From the NCBI GenBank assembly GCA_013336525.1, contig JAAXTM010000001.1, positions 744,001-808,000 of the forward strand: 64,000 bases of DNA. Direction: 5' to 3'. Below, piece after piece: positions 9,705 to 17,827 of this stretch. This stretch comes from Geobacteraceae bacterium. Lineage in GTDB: Bacteria > Desulfobacterota > Desulfuromonadia > Geobacterales > Pseudopelobacteraceae. Position numbers and translations under genes: made by a program. The first letter of the stretch is position 1. Every line of letters starts with the position of its first letter. The notes beneath the pieces are model-generated. The model saw only the letters and a list, made by a program, of their open reading frames with translations. It was not told the DNA's origin and searched no databases.

Positions 9705-10175
9705 TCAGCACAATCCCCGGAAGATGATCCTCAATTCCCGTTGGGATGGATTTTCGCTGCCATCCGCAATCACACCGTCATCCGGGACGCCATCGGATGC
9801 AGCAGCAGTAATGGTGGATTCAGGTGCTGAAGGTCTGGCGGCTGCCATCTGCTCCAAACCGAATGAAGTCCCCCGGTTACTATCCAGCCAGCGGTCACAA
9901 TCATCGTGGGTTCCGGCATGGAGGAGGAGTATCTGCTGACCCTGCTTGATACATACAAGCCGATAGCGCCGGCCGATATAAAATTTACGGCAGCCATCGA
10001 TCCGAGCTTCACCGTTATTGGTCTTCCAGCGCTGCTCAAGTTGTGACGAATCTCCCTGGGCAATTTCCCGAATCAGTTGTTCGGCCTTCTCGGCAGCAAT
10101 TACCGCTTCGCCGCCGTCTTGCCTCATCTCCTCAAGACAGCGATCGAAGCGTTCGGTACGATGGACTACTACCAT
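9705..10175 (-). CDS. RelE/ParE-like protein, possibly a lone toxin
   Basis: 156 residues from the ATG at 10175 (a TTG three codons upstream is possible). The first 95 residues show the compact RelE/ParE pattern: helical start, then KFYIGRRYRLVCIKQ, QILLLHAGTHDDCDRWL. In toxins of this class the closing beta-strand is followed by a similar HDDAYRWAE-like segment. The C-terminal third is Ala/Ser/Pro-rich and unlike the family, so it may be a fusion or disordered tail. No antitoxin gene is adjacent. The protein could be degenerate or act outside a toxin-antitoxin pair. Confidence 0.55.
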   Translation of the reverse strand: MVVVHRTERFDRCLEEMRQDGGEAVIAAEKAEQLIREIAQGDSSQLEQRWKTNNGEARIDGCRKFYIGRRYRLVCIKQGQQILLLHAGTHDDCDRWLDSNRGTSFGLEQMAAARPSAPESTITAAASDGVPDDGVIADGSENPSQRELRIIFRGLC

Positions 10176-10271
10176 GATTCGCAACCTTCGTCATGAAAGG
10201 CATGTGTGCCTGACATCAATCAGCAAATAAAGTACCCATCTGTGCATATTACATTATTTATCAGATGTTTA

Positions 10272-11150
10272 CTATTTGGTTGACGACATCATATACGGCC
10301 CGTAGATGGACTTCAGCACAACCTCCACCTTTGAGCCCACCGGCGGCATTCTGTTCCAGTTAACCTTGTAATAGTTGACTGTTGTTTTGAGCGGCAGAAC
10401 GTTATCGGTGATGATGCCGCCATTGCAGTCCGACGGGCAGAGAATACAGCCGGAAGGAAAATTGATGGCCTCGGCGGTGCCGTGGTAGATGAAGTGAGGT
10501 GTGTAGGGTTTGAACACCTCTTTACCATCCACCATTATCTTCTCGTCGATGAAGTCCTCTATGGCTGCCTCGACGATCTCCTTTCCCTTCTGGAAGCGGA
10601 TGGTGCAGATCATGGGATCGCCGTCCAGATAATCTTCGCGGACTGTAGTGGCTTTCAGGCCGGTACGCTGGGCAACTTCACTCATGGGGATCTGGCGGCG
10701 GGAACGAACCCCCAGTCCGCGGATAGCCTTGTCAATATCCACCCGACTCACGTCGGTAGTGAAGACGAAGTATGGTTCCATCTTCCCACCCTTGGCCCCG
10801 AAGAACGCCTGGAAACGGCGACCCCAGTCGGCCACGGAGGGCTGTGAAGCGTCCTTGGTGATGGTGGCGGAGATGCGCAACTCCCTCAGTTCTTTGTCTA
10901 CGATCATCCGGTCACTGGTCCCCTTGACGATCTTGGCCTTGCTGCTTTTCTCGGCTGCAGCAAAAGCCTGGGTGCCGGCAATACAGCTCAACCCAACGAC
11001 TCCGGCCCCCAAAATCCGCAGAAATTCGCCACGCTTCATTCCCTGAGCCTCATCAATGGAAGCAGCGGCCTCCTGACCGTTGGGAAAAAGTACCGACCGT
11101 GAATCGCCGCTGCAACAGGAACAACCTTCTTTCTTCTCGTTTTCAGACAT
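10272..11150 (-). CDS. YdjY-like exported protein with Cys-rich segments
   Basis: 292 residues. The N-terminus has a Cys cluster (EGCSCCSGDS) and then a twin-arginine-like signal with a single Arg (KRGEFLRILGAGVVGLSC, residues about 39-56), so export may be by Tat or another route. The C-terminal half has GCILCPSDCNGG, a likely metal or Fe-S site, and ends in a beta-rich segment resembling YdjY domains. The ribosome site AGGGGG precedes ATG. It lies 33 bases after the Fe-S/VTT fusion gene. In E. coli ydjY sits between ydjX and ydjZ, which encode VTT proteins, so the association is conserved. The function is not established. Confidence 0.72.
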   Translation of the reverse strand: MSENEKKEGCSCCSGDSRSVLFPNGQEAAASIDEAQGMKRGEFLRILGAGVVGLSCIAGTQAFAAAEKSSKAKIVKGTSDRMIVDKELRELRISATITKDASQPSVADWGRRFQAFFGAKGGKMEPYFVFTTDVSRVDIDKAIRGLGVRSRRQIPMSEVAQRTGLKATTVREDYLDGDPMICTIRFQKGKEIVEAAIEDFIDEKIMVDGKEVFKPYTPHFIYHGTAEAINFPSGCILCPSDCNGGIITDNVLPLKTTVNYYKVNWNRMPPVGSKVEVVLKSIYGPYMMSSTK

Positions 11151-11183
11151 GACACATCCCCCTTTATTTTCTAGAAATTAACA

Positions 11184-13673
11184 TCACAATCCAAACAAAG
11201 TGATGCAGACAATCCGTAATACAATGGCGACGACAAAGCCGGCCATAGCTCGCCCCACAGGAATTCTCAAGCCACCGGCCACCACTGCTGCAATCGAGAG
11301 TGGTAGCCAGGGGATGGCCGCCAGCAGCGGCACCAAGGCAAAACTGTTCACAGGCGGTGCTAGTGGTGCCTCACCACGACCCAGCCGCATAATGGGTCGG
11401 ATGTCTCCTAAAAAAAATCTGCCGAGGCCCAAACCCACCAGTGCTGTGGCAAGCAGAGCCACGCCGCCGTAAATTGCTCCGGGGAAACCGAAGGCGGTGT
11501 TGACGGCCCCGTAGAAGACTCTGGAGGAGAAAGGGAGCCAGAACCCTTGGGCCAGATGGGCAAAGAAGAGGGTAAAGGTGCCTCGCAGTGGACTCATCGC
11601 CTGAAGATAATCAACGGCTGCCGTCAAATCGCCATCCCGCAGCCGCCCAAGGACGGTCAGCAGGTTGAACTCCAGGGTATAGAGGTACGCGTTCAGCGCC
11701 CAGAAAAAATGCCGTACCAAGGCCACACCAGCGCCCCCCAGCAGGGCGACAGCGACCAGGACAATCCCTTTGAGCTTCAGACTGCTGGAAAGGCTGTAGG
11801 TTTTAGGTGGATCGACCTCACCACGGGCAGCTTTCTCTGCTGCCTCTTCGCGCTTCCGGGACCAGCGCCGATAAAACATCGGCAGTAGGGAAACCAGCAC
11901 CATCAGCACCAATCCCACCAGGAAGGTGGGGGAAACCTTGCCCCGTACCAGGTCCAGAAGTGAGCTTGAGAAGGTGATAAAGGCAATGGTGGCCGGCAGC
12001 ATAAAAAGGAATGTTGCCATGGCATAGTGGCTGAACTTCACGCTGGTAAGGCCGAAGGCGTAGTTAAGAAGATTGAAGGGAAAGAGCGGTATGAGGCGGG
12101 TGAAGGCCACCACTTTCCAGCCGTTTTTCTCAACCTCCTTGTCAAGCTTTCGCCAGCGGGGGCTGGAAAGCTTGCCTGCCACCCAACCTCTTGCCATGTA
12201 GCGCGCCACCAGAAAGGCAACACAGGCGCCGGCAGTTGCGCCGACAATTGTGTATATCACCCCCCAGAATGGACCGAATAGGACGCCGCCAACGATGGAT
12301 ATTGGAAGACCAGGCAGAAAAAGGGCAGGCGCAACTGTGTAGACCAGCATATAGATGGCCGGCGCGAGGACACCGTAGCCGGCAATGAGGGAACGAAGTT
12401 TTTCCTGTTCCAGGTACTGGCCGACACCGCTCATACGTATCGCCATGATGGCCGCCACCAGAAACGTGAAGATGATCAGAGGCTTGAGGAATCCCCTTTT
12501 GCCAGGTTCTTCGCCGCCATTGAAGATCCGCTCACGGCTGGAAGCAGTCTTCAGCGTGTTCATGAAATGCTTCTTTAGTTTCAGGCGGTTCAGGTAGGTA
12601 AAGGGGGCTTTTGAAACTTTGGCTTTGCCGGCGATAGTTGCTGCCGGATCGGTCAGCAGGTCTACTACGTGACTGGTGGGAGTGTGAGCGCCCAGCATGT
12701 GGGTACAACCGGCGCAGTAGGTGACAGTACGACGACCGATTGCCTCCCGCTTGCGTTTTTTCCCCCAATCATCGGCAAACTCTGGTTCCAGGCAGGCAAC
12801 CGCCCCACCCTCACCGCAGCAGAGAGTGGTCTGCCGATTGTGGGGCATCTCCTCAATAGTGAGACCGGTGCCGACCACCAGAGCCCTGACCGAATCCTGA
12901 GGTCGTTCAAAGCTGCGGATGACACAGGGATCGTGAATGGTTACGGTACCTGTCACCGTGGCAATGTCCCCTGCACCTGATTCCAACAAGGCTTCGTAGA
13001 TCGTCCGCACCGAGAGATCCGGCGAATATTCACTGAACATTTTGTAACAGTTGGGGCAGGCAACCAGGACGGTTTTCACACCCCGGCCGACCAGATAATC
13101 GCTCATCTCGCCGAACATGGCGTTGAAATATTCCTGGCGGCCGAGATCATGGGAAGGCTTGGTGCAGCAATCGAAGACGATACCCAAAGCAGGAATGCTG
13201 CTCTGCAGAGTTTCAAATACGGTGCGGGTCTGTGCAGGGCGGGTGCCGGGCAGTGCACAACCGGGGAAAAAGATTGTGTCACATCCTGTCGGCAATCCGT
13301 ACCAGCTGAATCGTCTGGAAACCCCTTTCCGTTCGTAGCCCAACAGTCCCCCGTACTCGAAGAACTGGTTATTGCCTCTTCTCACCGCCTCACGGCGCAT
13401 TTCAAGAAACATTGCGTCCGGATCAACAGGTTCGGGGCAGACTGCCGTGCAGAGGCCACAGAGGCTGCACTCATAAGGCATAACCAACAGTTCTTTCTGC
13501 GACGGATCGAAGCTGTCGGCAATCTTCTTCGGCGTACCGTAGCGCTGTAGAAATCGACACTCTTCGACGCATAAGCCGCATTGAGTGCAGCCGGCGGAAA
13601 CAGTAGCCAGTGAAATTGCCAAGTCAGCAGCGGTCGATTCCTTTAGGGATTCCGTGTTCGTGGTGACATTCAT
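11184..13673 (-). CDS. Fe-S/CCG-domain and VTT (TVP38/TMEM64) fusion membrane protein
   Basis: 829 residues in three parts. Residues 1-90 hold two 4Fe-4S motifs (Cys29/32/35/39 and Cys69/72/75/79). Residues about 130-330 hold two CCG-type half-domains as in HdrB/GlpC (DCCTKPSHD with CPNCYKMF; LCCGEGGAV with YCAGCTHML). From about 385 onward it is membrane protein, first a TVP38/TMEM64 (VTT) domain (FTRLIPLFPFNLLNYAFG) and then a C-terminal set of helices. CCG domains usually handle disulphide or thiol redox, and VTT proteins are DedA-like and linked to transport or lipid scrambling. Here they are one polypeptide. The start has an AAGGAG site unusually far away (about 15 bases), but an in-frame TAG upstream leaves no better choice. 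It follows the MerB-like gene by 30 bases. Confidence 0.88.
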   Translation of the reverse strand: MNVTTNTESLKESTAADLAISLATVSAGCTQCGLCVEECRFLQRYGTPKKIADSFDPSQKELLVMPYECSLCGLCTAVCPEPVDPDAMFLEMRREAVRRGNNQFFEYGGLLGYERKGVSRRFSWYGLPTGCDTIFFPGCALPGTRPAQTRTVFETLQSSIPALGIVFDCCTKPSHDLGRQEYFNAMFGEMSDYLVGRGVKTVLVACPNCYKMFSEYSPDLSVRTIYEALLESGAGDIATVTGTVTIHDPCVIRSFERPQDSVRALVVGTGLTIEEMPHNRQTTLCCGEGGAVACLEPEFADDWGKKRKREAIGRRTVTYCAGCTHMLGAHTPTSHVVDLLTDPAATIAGKAKVSKAPFTYLNRLKLKKHFMNTLKTASSRERIFNGGEEPGKRGFLKPLIIFTFLVAAIMAIRMSGVGQYLEQEKLRSLIAGYGVLAPAIYMLVYTVAPALFLPGLPISIVGGVLFGPFWGVIYTIVGATAGACVAFLVARYMARGWVAGKLSSPRWRKLDKEVEKNGWKVVAFTRLIPLFPFNLLNYAFGLTSVKFSHYAMATFLFMLPATIAFITFSSSLLDLVRGKVSPTFLVGLVLMVLVSLLPMFYRRWSRKREEAAEKAARGEVDPPKTYSLSSSLKLKGIVLVAVALLGGAGVALVRHFFWALNAYLYTLEFNLLTVLGRLRDGDLTAAVDYLQAMSPLRGTFTLFFAHLAQGFWLPFSSRVFYGAVNTAFGFPGAIYGGVALLATALVGLGLGRFFLGDIRPIMRLGRGEAPLAPPVNSFALVPLLAAIPWLPLSIAAVVAGGLRIPVGRAMAGFVVAIVLRIVCITLFGL

Positions 13674-13703
13674 AAGCGAAAGTGGCTACTCCTTTTCATA
13701 TAC

Positions 13704-14354
13704 TCAGGTTAACATCGGGTTGTCGAAAAGCATCTCCGCCACCAAAAGTGCTTCATGGACATCAAGACAGAAAATGTCGTCAGTTGAAAGCTTCATTCGG
13801 CCGGTCCAGTCATCGTAATGCTCCTTCGTACAGAAGAAGTTCATAACGTTTCAGCAGTTGCCGGCCCAGTTATCATTCCGGTTCAGATCCACATGGAGAA
13901 CGTGAAGCTCTGGAGGGGAAAATGCCGACAACCGTCCATCCCGGATTTCAACTTCCACCGGATGCCGGCATTCGCTGCAACGGGAAGAGATCCTTACATC
14001 CTGCCGGAAAGTGAAGGCTGCCCCCATGGCATCAACTGCGCACATGGCATGAAAAACCCGTCTATCGGCCAAGGTAACCCGGTGCACCGTCGGCAGGGCA
14101 GAAACAGGATAGGCAAAACAGATGTTTTCATCTTCATCCCGAACTATGGCCCGCTTATCTTCAAGTTTTTTAATGACCTTTGACAGTTCTGGCAAGATCA
14201 ACCCCTCGGCTGTCAACTCGGACAGGCCAACCGGTCGCCTTTTATTGATGAGGGCATCCATGAGCCGGTCTCTTACCATAGCCTCTCTTTCGTTCAAGCG
14301 AGATGCTATGCTTTCAATCCGTAAACGCTCTGCTGGATAGTTTGAAAAACTCAT
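13704..14354 (-). CDS. MerB-like organomercurial-lyase homologue, apparent selenoprotein
   Basis: Read through one in-frame TGA (13851-13853) it gives 216 residues, the size of MerB (about 212). It starts at the ATG at 14354, which has GAGGGA 8 bases upstream; a longer frame to 14459 lacks a site. An N-terminal winged-helix region is followed by the lyase core. FHAMCAVDAM supplies Cys105 and Asp108, at a constant offset of 9 from MerB catalytic Cys96 and Asp99. Cys126 matches Cys117. GNC-U-NVMNFF puts Cys167 on catalytic Cys159 and Sec168 on Cys160. The part after the TGA still looks like MerB (EHYDDW, VHEA). A SECIS-like hairpin follows. MerB cleaves carbon-mercury bonds; the true substrate here may be another organometal. 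It is the first gene of an operon with the Fe-S/VTT and YdjY-like genes. Confidence 0.85.
13821..13850 (-). promoter_or_regulatory. Candidate bacterial SECIS for the MerB-like gene
   Basis: Beginning 12 bases after the TGA, CUUCUUC pairs fully with GAAGGAG (7 bp, one G-U) around the loop UGUAC, with G in the second loop position. The loop starts 19 bases after the TGA. Loop size, position and stem length are close to those of the hairpin after the HesB-like TGA in this same window. Confidence 0.7.
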
Positions 14355-14811
14355 GCACTGTCCCTCATTTAATAAGATCTTAATGTAGGCAAAACCGATA
14401 CTGGAACAAACATGTAACCTGTTAATGCATATTTTAGAAATGCTACTAATGGAAACCATATACGGAGGAATGCAGCTCCGTTACTTTTATGGTTGTAGTC
14501 CCAAAAAAAGTGAGTGCATCTAAACACTTTGTGAACATGAAATATTACATGAGCAGCTTTTTAATATTTTTTTGTCTTATATATCACTGCTTACGATAAG
14601 TCAAATTGATAATATCAATAGCTCTATGGAATTACATTGTTATTTTAGATAGTTAAGCTGTTTGAAACGAAGATGAAGTTGTTGATAGACGCCATACGTG
14701 GAGAGATTCCAGTCAGGATCCGGAAAAGGTGTTTATTAAGAAGTGGAACTTCGTAGGGATGTACACAATCAGGCAGGACAAATAAAGGTCGTACGATAAT
14801 GCACGCAAAAA

Positions 14812-14841
14812 AAGGATTTAAGCAATTAAGCCTAAATCCTT
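14812..14841. terminator. Hairpin terminator next to tRNA-Gly remnant A
   Basis: AAGGATTTA pairs with TAAATCCTT, with a T-run on both strands (plus-strand T9 to the right, A7 to the left). It sits directly 3' of the tRNA-like fragment when read on the minus strand, as a terminator of a tRNA gene would. Confidence 0.75.
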
Positions 14842-14851
14842 GATTTTTTTT

Positions 14852-14871
14852 TGGAGCGGTAAACGGGATTC
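14852..14871 (-). repeat. tRNA-Gly 3'-end remnant A (possible attachment site)
   Basis: Plus strand tggagcggtaaacgggattc. Its reverse complement has the form of the T-arm, acceptor and CCA of tRNA-Gly (GTTTCCCGCTCCA in E. coli), with one acceptor change. No tRNA body is present. The same 20-mer recurs at 19044 and 20540. Confidence 0.65.
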
Positions 14872-15310
14872 AAAAGACCGCTAGAAAAGATGTCAAAAAA
14901 ACAGTCAGTTATAAACATAAATAAAATTAAATGCTTGCCTTTCCTTTGGTTCGTCAATAGTCCAGATTAGTTCAAGGAAAAGTATCTAAATTCATCTAAA
15001 GCAGCAACACCTTGGGAACAGGTTTGCTCGATTCCACAATGGCTTCCCGTCGCGGACGGAAGTGGTCAATGGGAAGGAAGTCTATCCTTGTAATGCGGTC
15101 GCCGTTGACCCGTGCGGGTAGCATCATCAGAAGGTCGGTGTCCAACAGTGTTATTGGAAATTACTATTTAAGATCATTCCACTAAACTATTTCTGCTGCC
15201 GTAAAATCCATTAACAACCAAACTACAGTGAATCTGCCAATCATCATGACTATTAAACCTATTTCTCAATACAGCCGATTCTCCTTTTAGCACTGACCGG
15301 TCGCAAACAC

Positions 15311-16258
15311 TTATCTCCCAAAGGTAATGACAAAAAAAGGAGATGTCCCTGCTGCCACAGTTGCAGTGCTCATGGCAGTCAGGCTGCCATCTGCGCCGAT
15401 GGTGTACTGGGAGACATTGTCACTGCCAATGTTCGCCACATAGGCATATTTTCCGCTGGGATCGACAGTGACAGAGGCAGGCTGTGTCCCTGCTGCCGCA
15501 GTTGCAGTGCTCATGGCGGTCAAGCTACCATCTGCGCCGATGTTGTACTGGGAGACATTGTAATTGCCCCAGTTTGCCACATAGGCATATTTTCCGCTGG
15601 GGTCTACGGTGACAGAGACAGGAGCAGCTCCTGCTGCCACTGTTGCTGTGCTCATGGCGGTCAGGCTGCCATCAGCGCCGATGGTGTACTGGGAGACATT
15701 GCTGCCGCCAAAGTTCGCCACATAGGCATATTTTCCGCTGGGATCGACGGTTACAGACCAAGGAGTAGACCCTGTTGCCACAGTTGCAGTGCTCATGGCG
15801 GTCAAGCTACCATCTGCGCCGATGGTGTACTGGGAGATATTATTGCTGATCCTGTTCGCTACATAGGCATATTTGCCGCTGGGATCGACGGTGACAGAGA
15901 AAGGCTGTGTCCCTGCTGCCACAGTTGCAGTGCTCATGGCGGTCAAGCTACCATCTGCGCCGATGGTGTACTGGGAGATATTGCTGCCGGAAAAGTTCGT
16001 CACATAGGCATATTTTCCGCTGGGATCGACGGTTACAATGGCAGGTCCTGTCCCTGCTGCCACAGTTGCAGCGCTCATGGCGGTCAAGCTACCATCTGCG
16101 CCGATGTTGTACTGAGAGACATTGTTGCTGCCATTGTTCGCCACATAGGCATATTTTCCGCTGGGATCGACGGTGACAGAGGTAGGTCCTGTCCCTGCTG
16201 CCACAGTTGCAGTGCTCATGGCGGTCAAGCTACCATCTGCGCCGATGTTGTACTGGGA
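15311..16258 (-). repeat. Seven tandem 141-bp coding repeats
   Basis: The propeller blades are encoded by 141-bp units with very high nucleotide identity. The variable positions cluster in two short windows per unit, just after AAGT and in the residues before SQY, which would lie on the loops of the propeller. Confidence 0.88.
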
Positions 16259-16675
16259 GACATAGTTGCCGTTCAAGTTCGCCACATAGGCAAACAATTT
16301 GGTTGGTGCGGCCACGGTCACGGTTACGGTATATATTGCCGTTGAACCATCAGCTGCGGTCACGGTATATGCTACCGGAGCAAGGAAGTTGTTCGGCGTT
16401 GTTCCGCTCATCTGGGCCGTGCTGCCTACATAGACATTTGAACCTGTTGAGGTAAAAGTTGCCACCAGTGCCGTTACGTTCGTTTTATAGGGTACGGTCA
16501 CAGCGATGGTCTTGGCGCTCTCGTTGATAGTCCCGGTGGCCGCAGGAATGATAAAGGAGAAAGCGGTCATACTCTTCGGCGCACTATTGTTAGAATCACT
16601 GCCGCTACATCCTGCCATGACAAACAGGCTTGCCAATAAAAAAAGAGAAGAAAACCAACACAACGACATTTTCAT
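15311..16675 (-). CDS. Lipoprotein with seven near-identical 47-residue beta-propeller repeats
   Basis: 454 residues from the ATG at 16675 (AAGGGTGG just upstream; a GTG three codons earlier is possible). A lipoprotein signal ends in VMAGC. Residues about 30-125 are an Ig-like DUF5018-type domain (SFIIPAATGTINESAKTIAV). From about residue 140, seven blades of 47 residues follow, each with SQYxIGADGSLTAMS and VTVDPSGKYAYV; the last is shortened. This is a YVTN/lactonase-type propeller, so a seven-bladed surface or periplasmic ring is likely. The DNA repeats are almost identical, so the array expanded or homogenised recently. The ligand is unknown. The gene lies inside the tRNA-Gly-bounded accessory segment. 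Confidence 0.85.
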   Translation of the reverse strand: MKMSLCWFSSLFLLASLFVMAGCSGSDSNNSAPKSMTAFSFIIPAATGTINESAKTIAVTVPYKTNVTALVATFTSTGSNVYVGSTAQMSGTTPNNFLAPVAYTVTAADGSTAIYTVTVTVAAPTKLFAYVANLNGNYVSQYNIGADGSLTAMSTATVAAGTGPTSVTVDPSGKYAYVANNGSNNVSQYNIGADGSLTAMSAATVAAGTGPAIVTVDPSGKYAYVTNFSGSNISQYTIGADGSLTAMSTATVAAGTQPFSVTVDPSGKYAYVANRISNNISQYTIGADGSLTAMSTATVATGSTPWSVTVDPSGKYAYVANFGGSNVSQYTIGADGSLTAMSTATVAAGAAPVSVTVDPSGKYAYVANWGNYNVSQYNIGADGSLTAMSTATAAAGTQPASVTVDPSGKYAYVANIGSDNVSQYTIGADGSLTAMSTATVAAGTSPFFVITFGR

Positions 16676-16816
16676 AATTACCACCCTTTGGATATATCTG
16701 TATTGGGAGCCCAGTCATCAAAAACATCAGACCAATTTCTAAGAATTCTGGGGACAGTATATAAAACTATTCAGCTTTTTGTTTTGGTATAATCTGCTCG
16801 GGGTCGGACCAAACTA

Positions 16817-17064
16817 ACCTACTGAATCCGCAGGAAAACATCCCAAATATAGCTATTATTCAGGCTTAAACGTCCGTTTTCATGGTCAAAAACGCCACTA
16901 TAAGGTTAGAATTCCTCTCTCAGCACACATAGTCCAGCTCTTACTCTTCGATTCTTCTCCCCATTCCCATAATCCCAAGCTTGGACTTTGTCTCTTCAAC
17001 AAAACCGATACCGCCAACGGCAATGCTCTCCGTCCAGCAACTTTCACGCTGATCTTTGCCATTG
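16817..17064 (-). pseudogene. C-terminal remnant of a Y1 (IS200-like/REP-associated) transposase
   Basis: Read on the minus strand, the fragment WTESIAVGGIGFVEETKSKLG is followed after stops by GVFDHENGRLSLNNSYIWD. This resembles the tail of RAYT/Y1 transposases found in Geobacter-like genomes. Several stop codons and no N-terminal part show it is dead. The assignment is from recall of the C-terminal pattern and is moderate. The rest of the gap between the propeller gene and the next gene (16676-16816) shows nothing recognisable. Confidence 0.5.
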
Positions 17065-17065
17065 C

Positions 17066-17827
17066 TCAAGACCCAATTGCTAGATTAGATTCATCCGCTT
17101 TCGGGTCATCATCTCCGTCATCTTCCGGCACCGTTTCCGTCTCTGCAGCTGTGTTCGGCTGAAACGCCTCATAAACCGCCACTGCCGGGGTGGATGCAAC
17201 ATCCAGTGCCAGGACGGCACTGCTGGCTGCCGTCATCACTGCGCCTGCCGCTGCGGACGAGCCATAGCCGTACAGCGCGGTGCCGGAATAGATGAGTGCC
17301 ACTCCGGCATACGATACCGGCTTGATTAACGGCGCTCCAACTATGGCCACAGTTCCGTAGCCGGCCCTGGCAAACGGCTCTGCCACCACCATCGCACTGT
17401 TCCAGCCGACTCTCAGAATATTCACCACCGTTTTGTAGACAATCGCTGCCGGGCTAATAAGATTGAAGTCACGAATCTCAGTGACCGGATCGACGAACAG
17501 ATCTGCGATGCTGTTCCCGGCATCTGAACCGTTGTCTGGAATCGACGCGGCAGACTTTGACAGCTGCTCGCCAAAGGTGTCGACACCTTCGCCAAGGTCC
17601 TGAAGATAGGTCGTCCTGCTCTTCCAGCGGCTGATGTTGCGCAGTGCGTCAGTGGTCGGTTTGGCGCCTATGACAATGAACAGGTTCTGTTTCTTGTAGT
17701 GCCCCTCGCCAAAAACCTGCTCCGTCAGACTCCACCCGGTCCGTGTACCACGAAAGTAGCCGCTGTCGGCTGAAACCGTTATCGGCAGCAGCAGCGTCAT
17801 TAATATCAGGAGAACTATTTTGGCCAT
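17066..17827 (-). CDS. Exported hypothetical protein
   Basis: 253 residues from the ATG at 17827, which has GGGGAG five bases upstream. The frame is open to 17917, but the added part lacks a site and lies inside the preceding gene. It has a clear signal peptide (KIVLLILMTLLLPITVSA). The middle is mixed, the region from about 170 to 230 is Ala/Gly/Ser-rich and weakly hydrophobic, and the C-terminus is very acidic (EDDGDDDPKADE). The start lies 13 bases inside the end of the upstream secreted protein gene, so they are translated together. I recognise no family. Both genes lie between two tRNA-Gly remnants, so horizontal acquisition is likely. Confidence 0.7.
   Translation of the reverse strand: MAKIVLLILMTLLLPITVSADSGYFRGTRTGWSLTEQVFGEGHYKKQNLFIVIGAKPTTDALRNISRWKSRTTYLQDLGEGVDTFGEQLSKSAASIPDNGSDAGNSIADLFVDPVTEIRDFNLISPAAIVYKTVVNILRVGWNSAMVVAEPFARAGYGTVAIVGAPLIKPVSYAGVALIYSGTALYGYGSSAAAGAVMTAASSAVLALDVASTPAVAVYEAFQPNTAAETETVPEDDGDDDPKADESNLAIGS

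Larger units (their letters stand above)
14355..15310. other. AT-rich intergenic region at the left edge of an accessory segment
   Basis: No intact gene. It contains the MerB-like operon promoter region, a bidirectional terminator (14812-14841) and a tRNA-Gly 3'-end copy (14852-14871). A run of about 45 sense codons on the minus strand (about 15000-15140, including RVNGDRITRIDFLPIDHF) ends in TAG. It is probably the C-terminal scrap of a lost gene that I cannot identify. Confidence 0.5.

Noticed and set aside
9682..9707. Possible Sec readthrough after the final Cys of the RelE/ParE-like protein (Cys-TGA)
   Set aside because: The frame continues only about 15 codons with no family match, and I see no SECIS-like hairpin at the right distance. 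An ordinary stop is simpler.
15311..16258. CRISPR-like or non-coding tandem repeat
   Set aside because: The 141-bp period is an exact multiple of three, is in frame throughout and encodes propeller blades. There are no unique spacers of uniform length.
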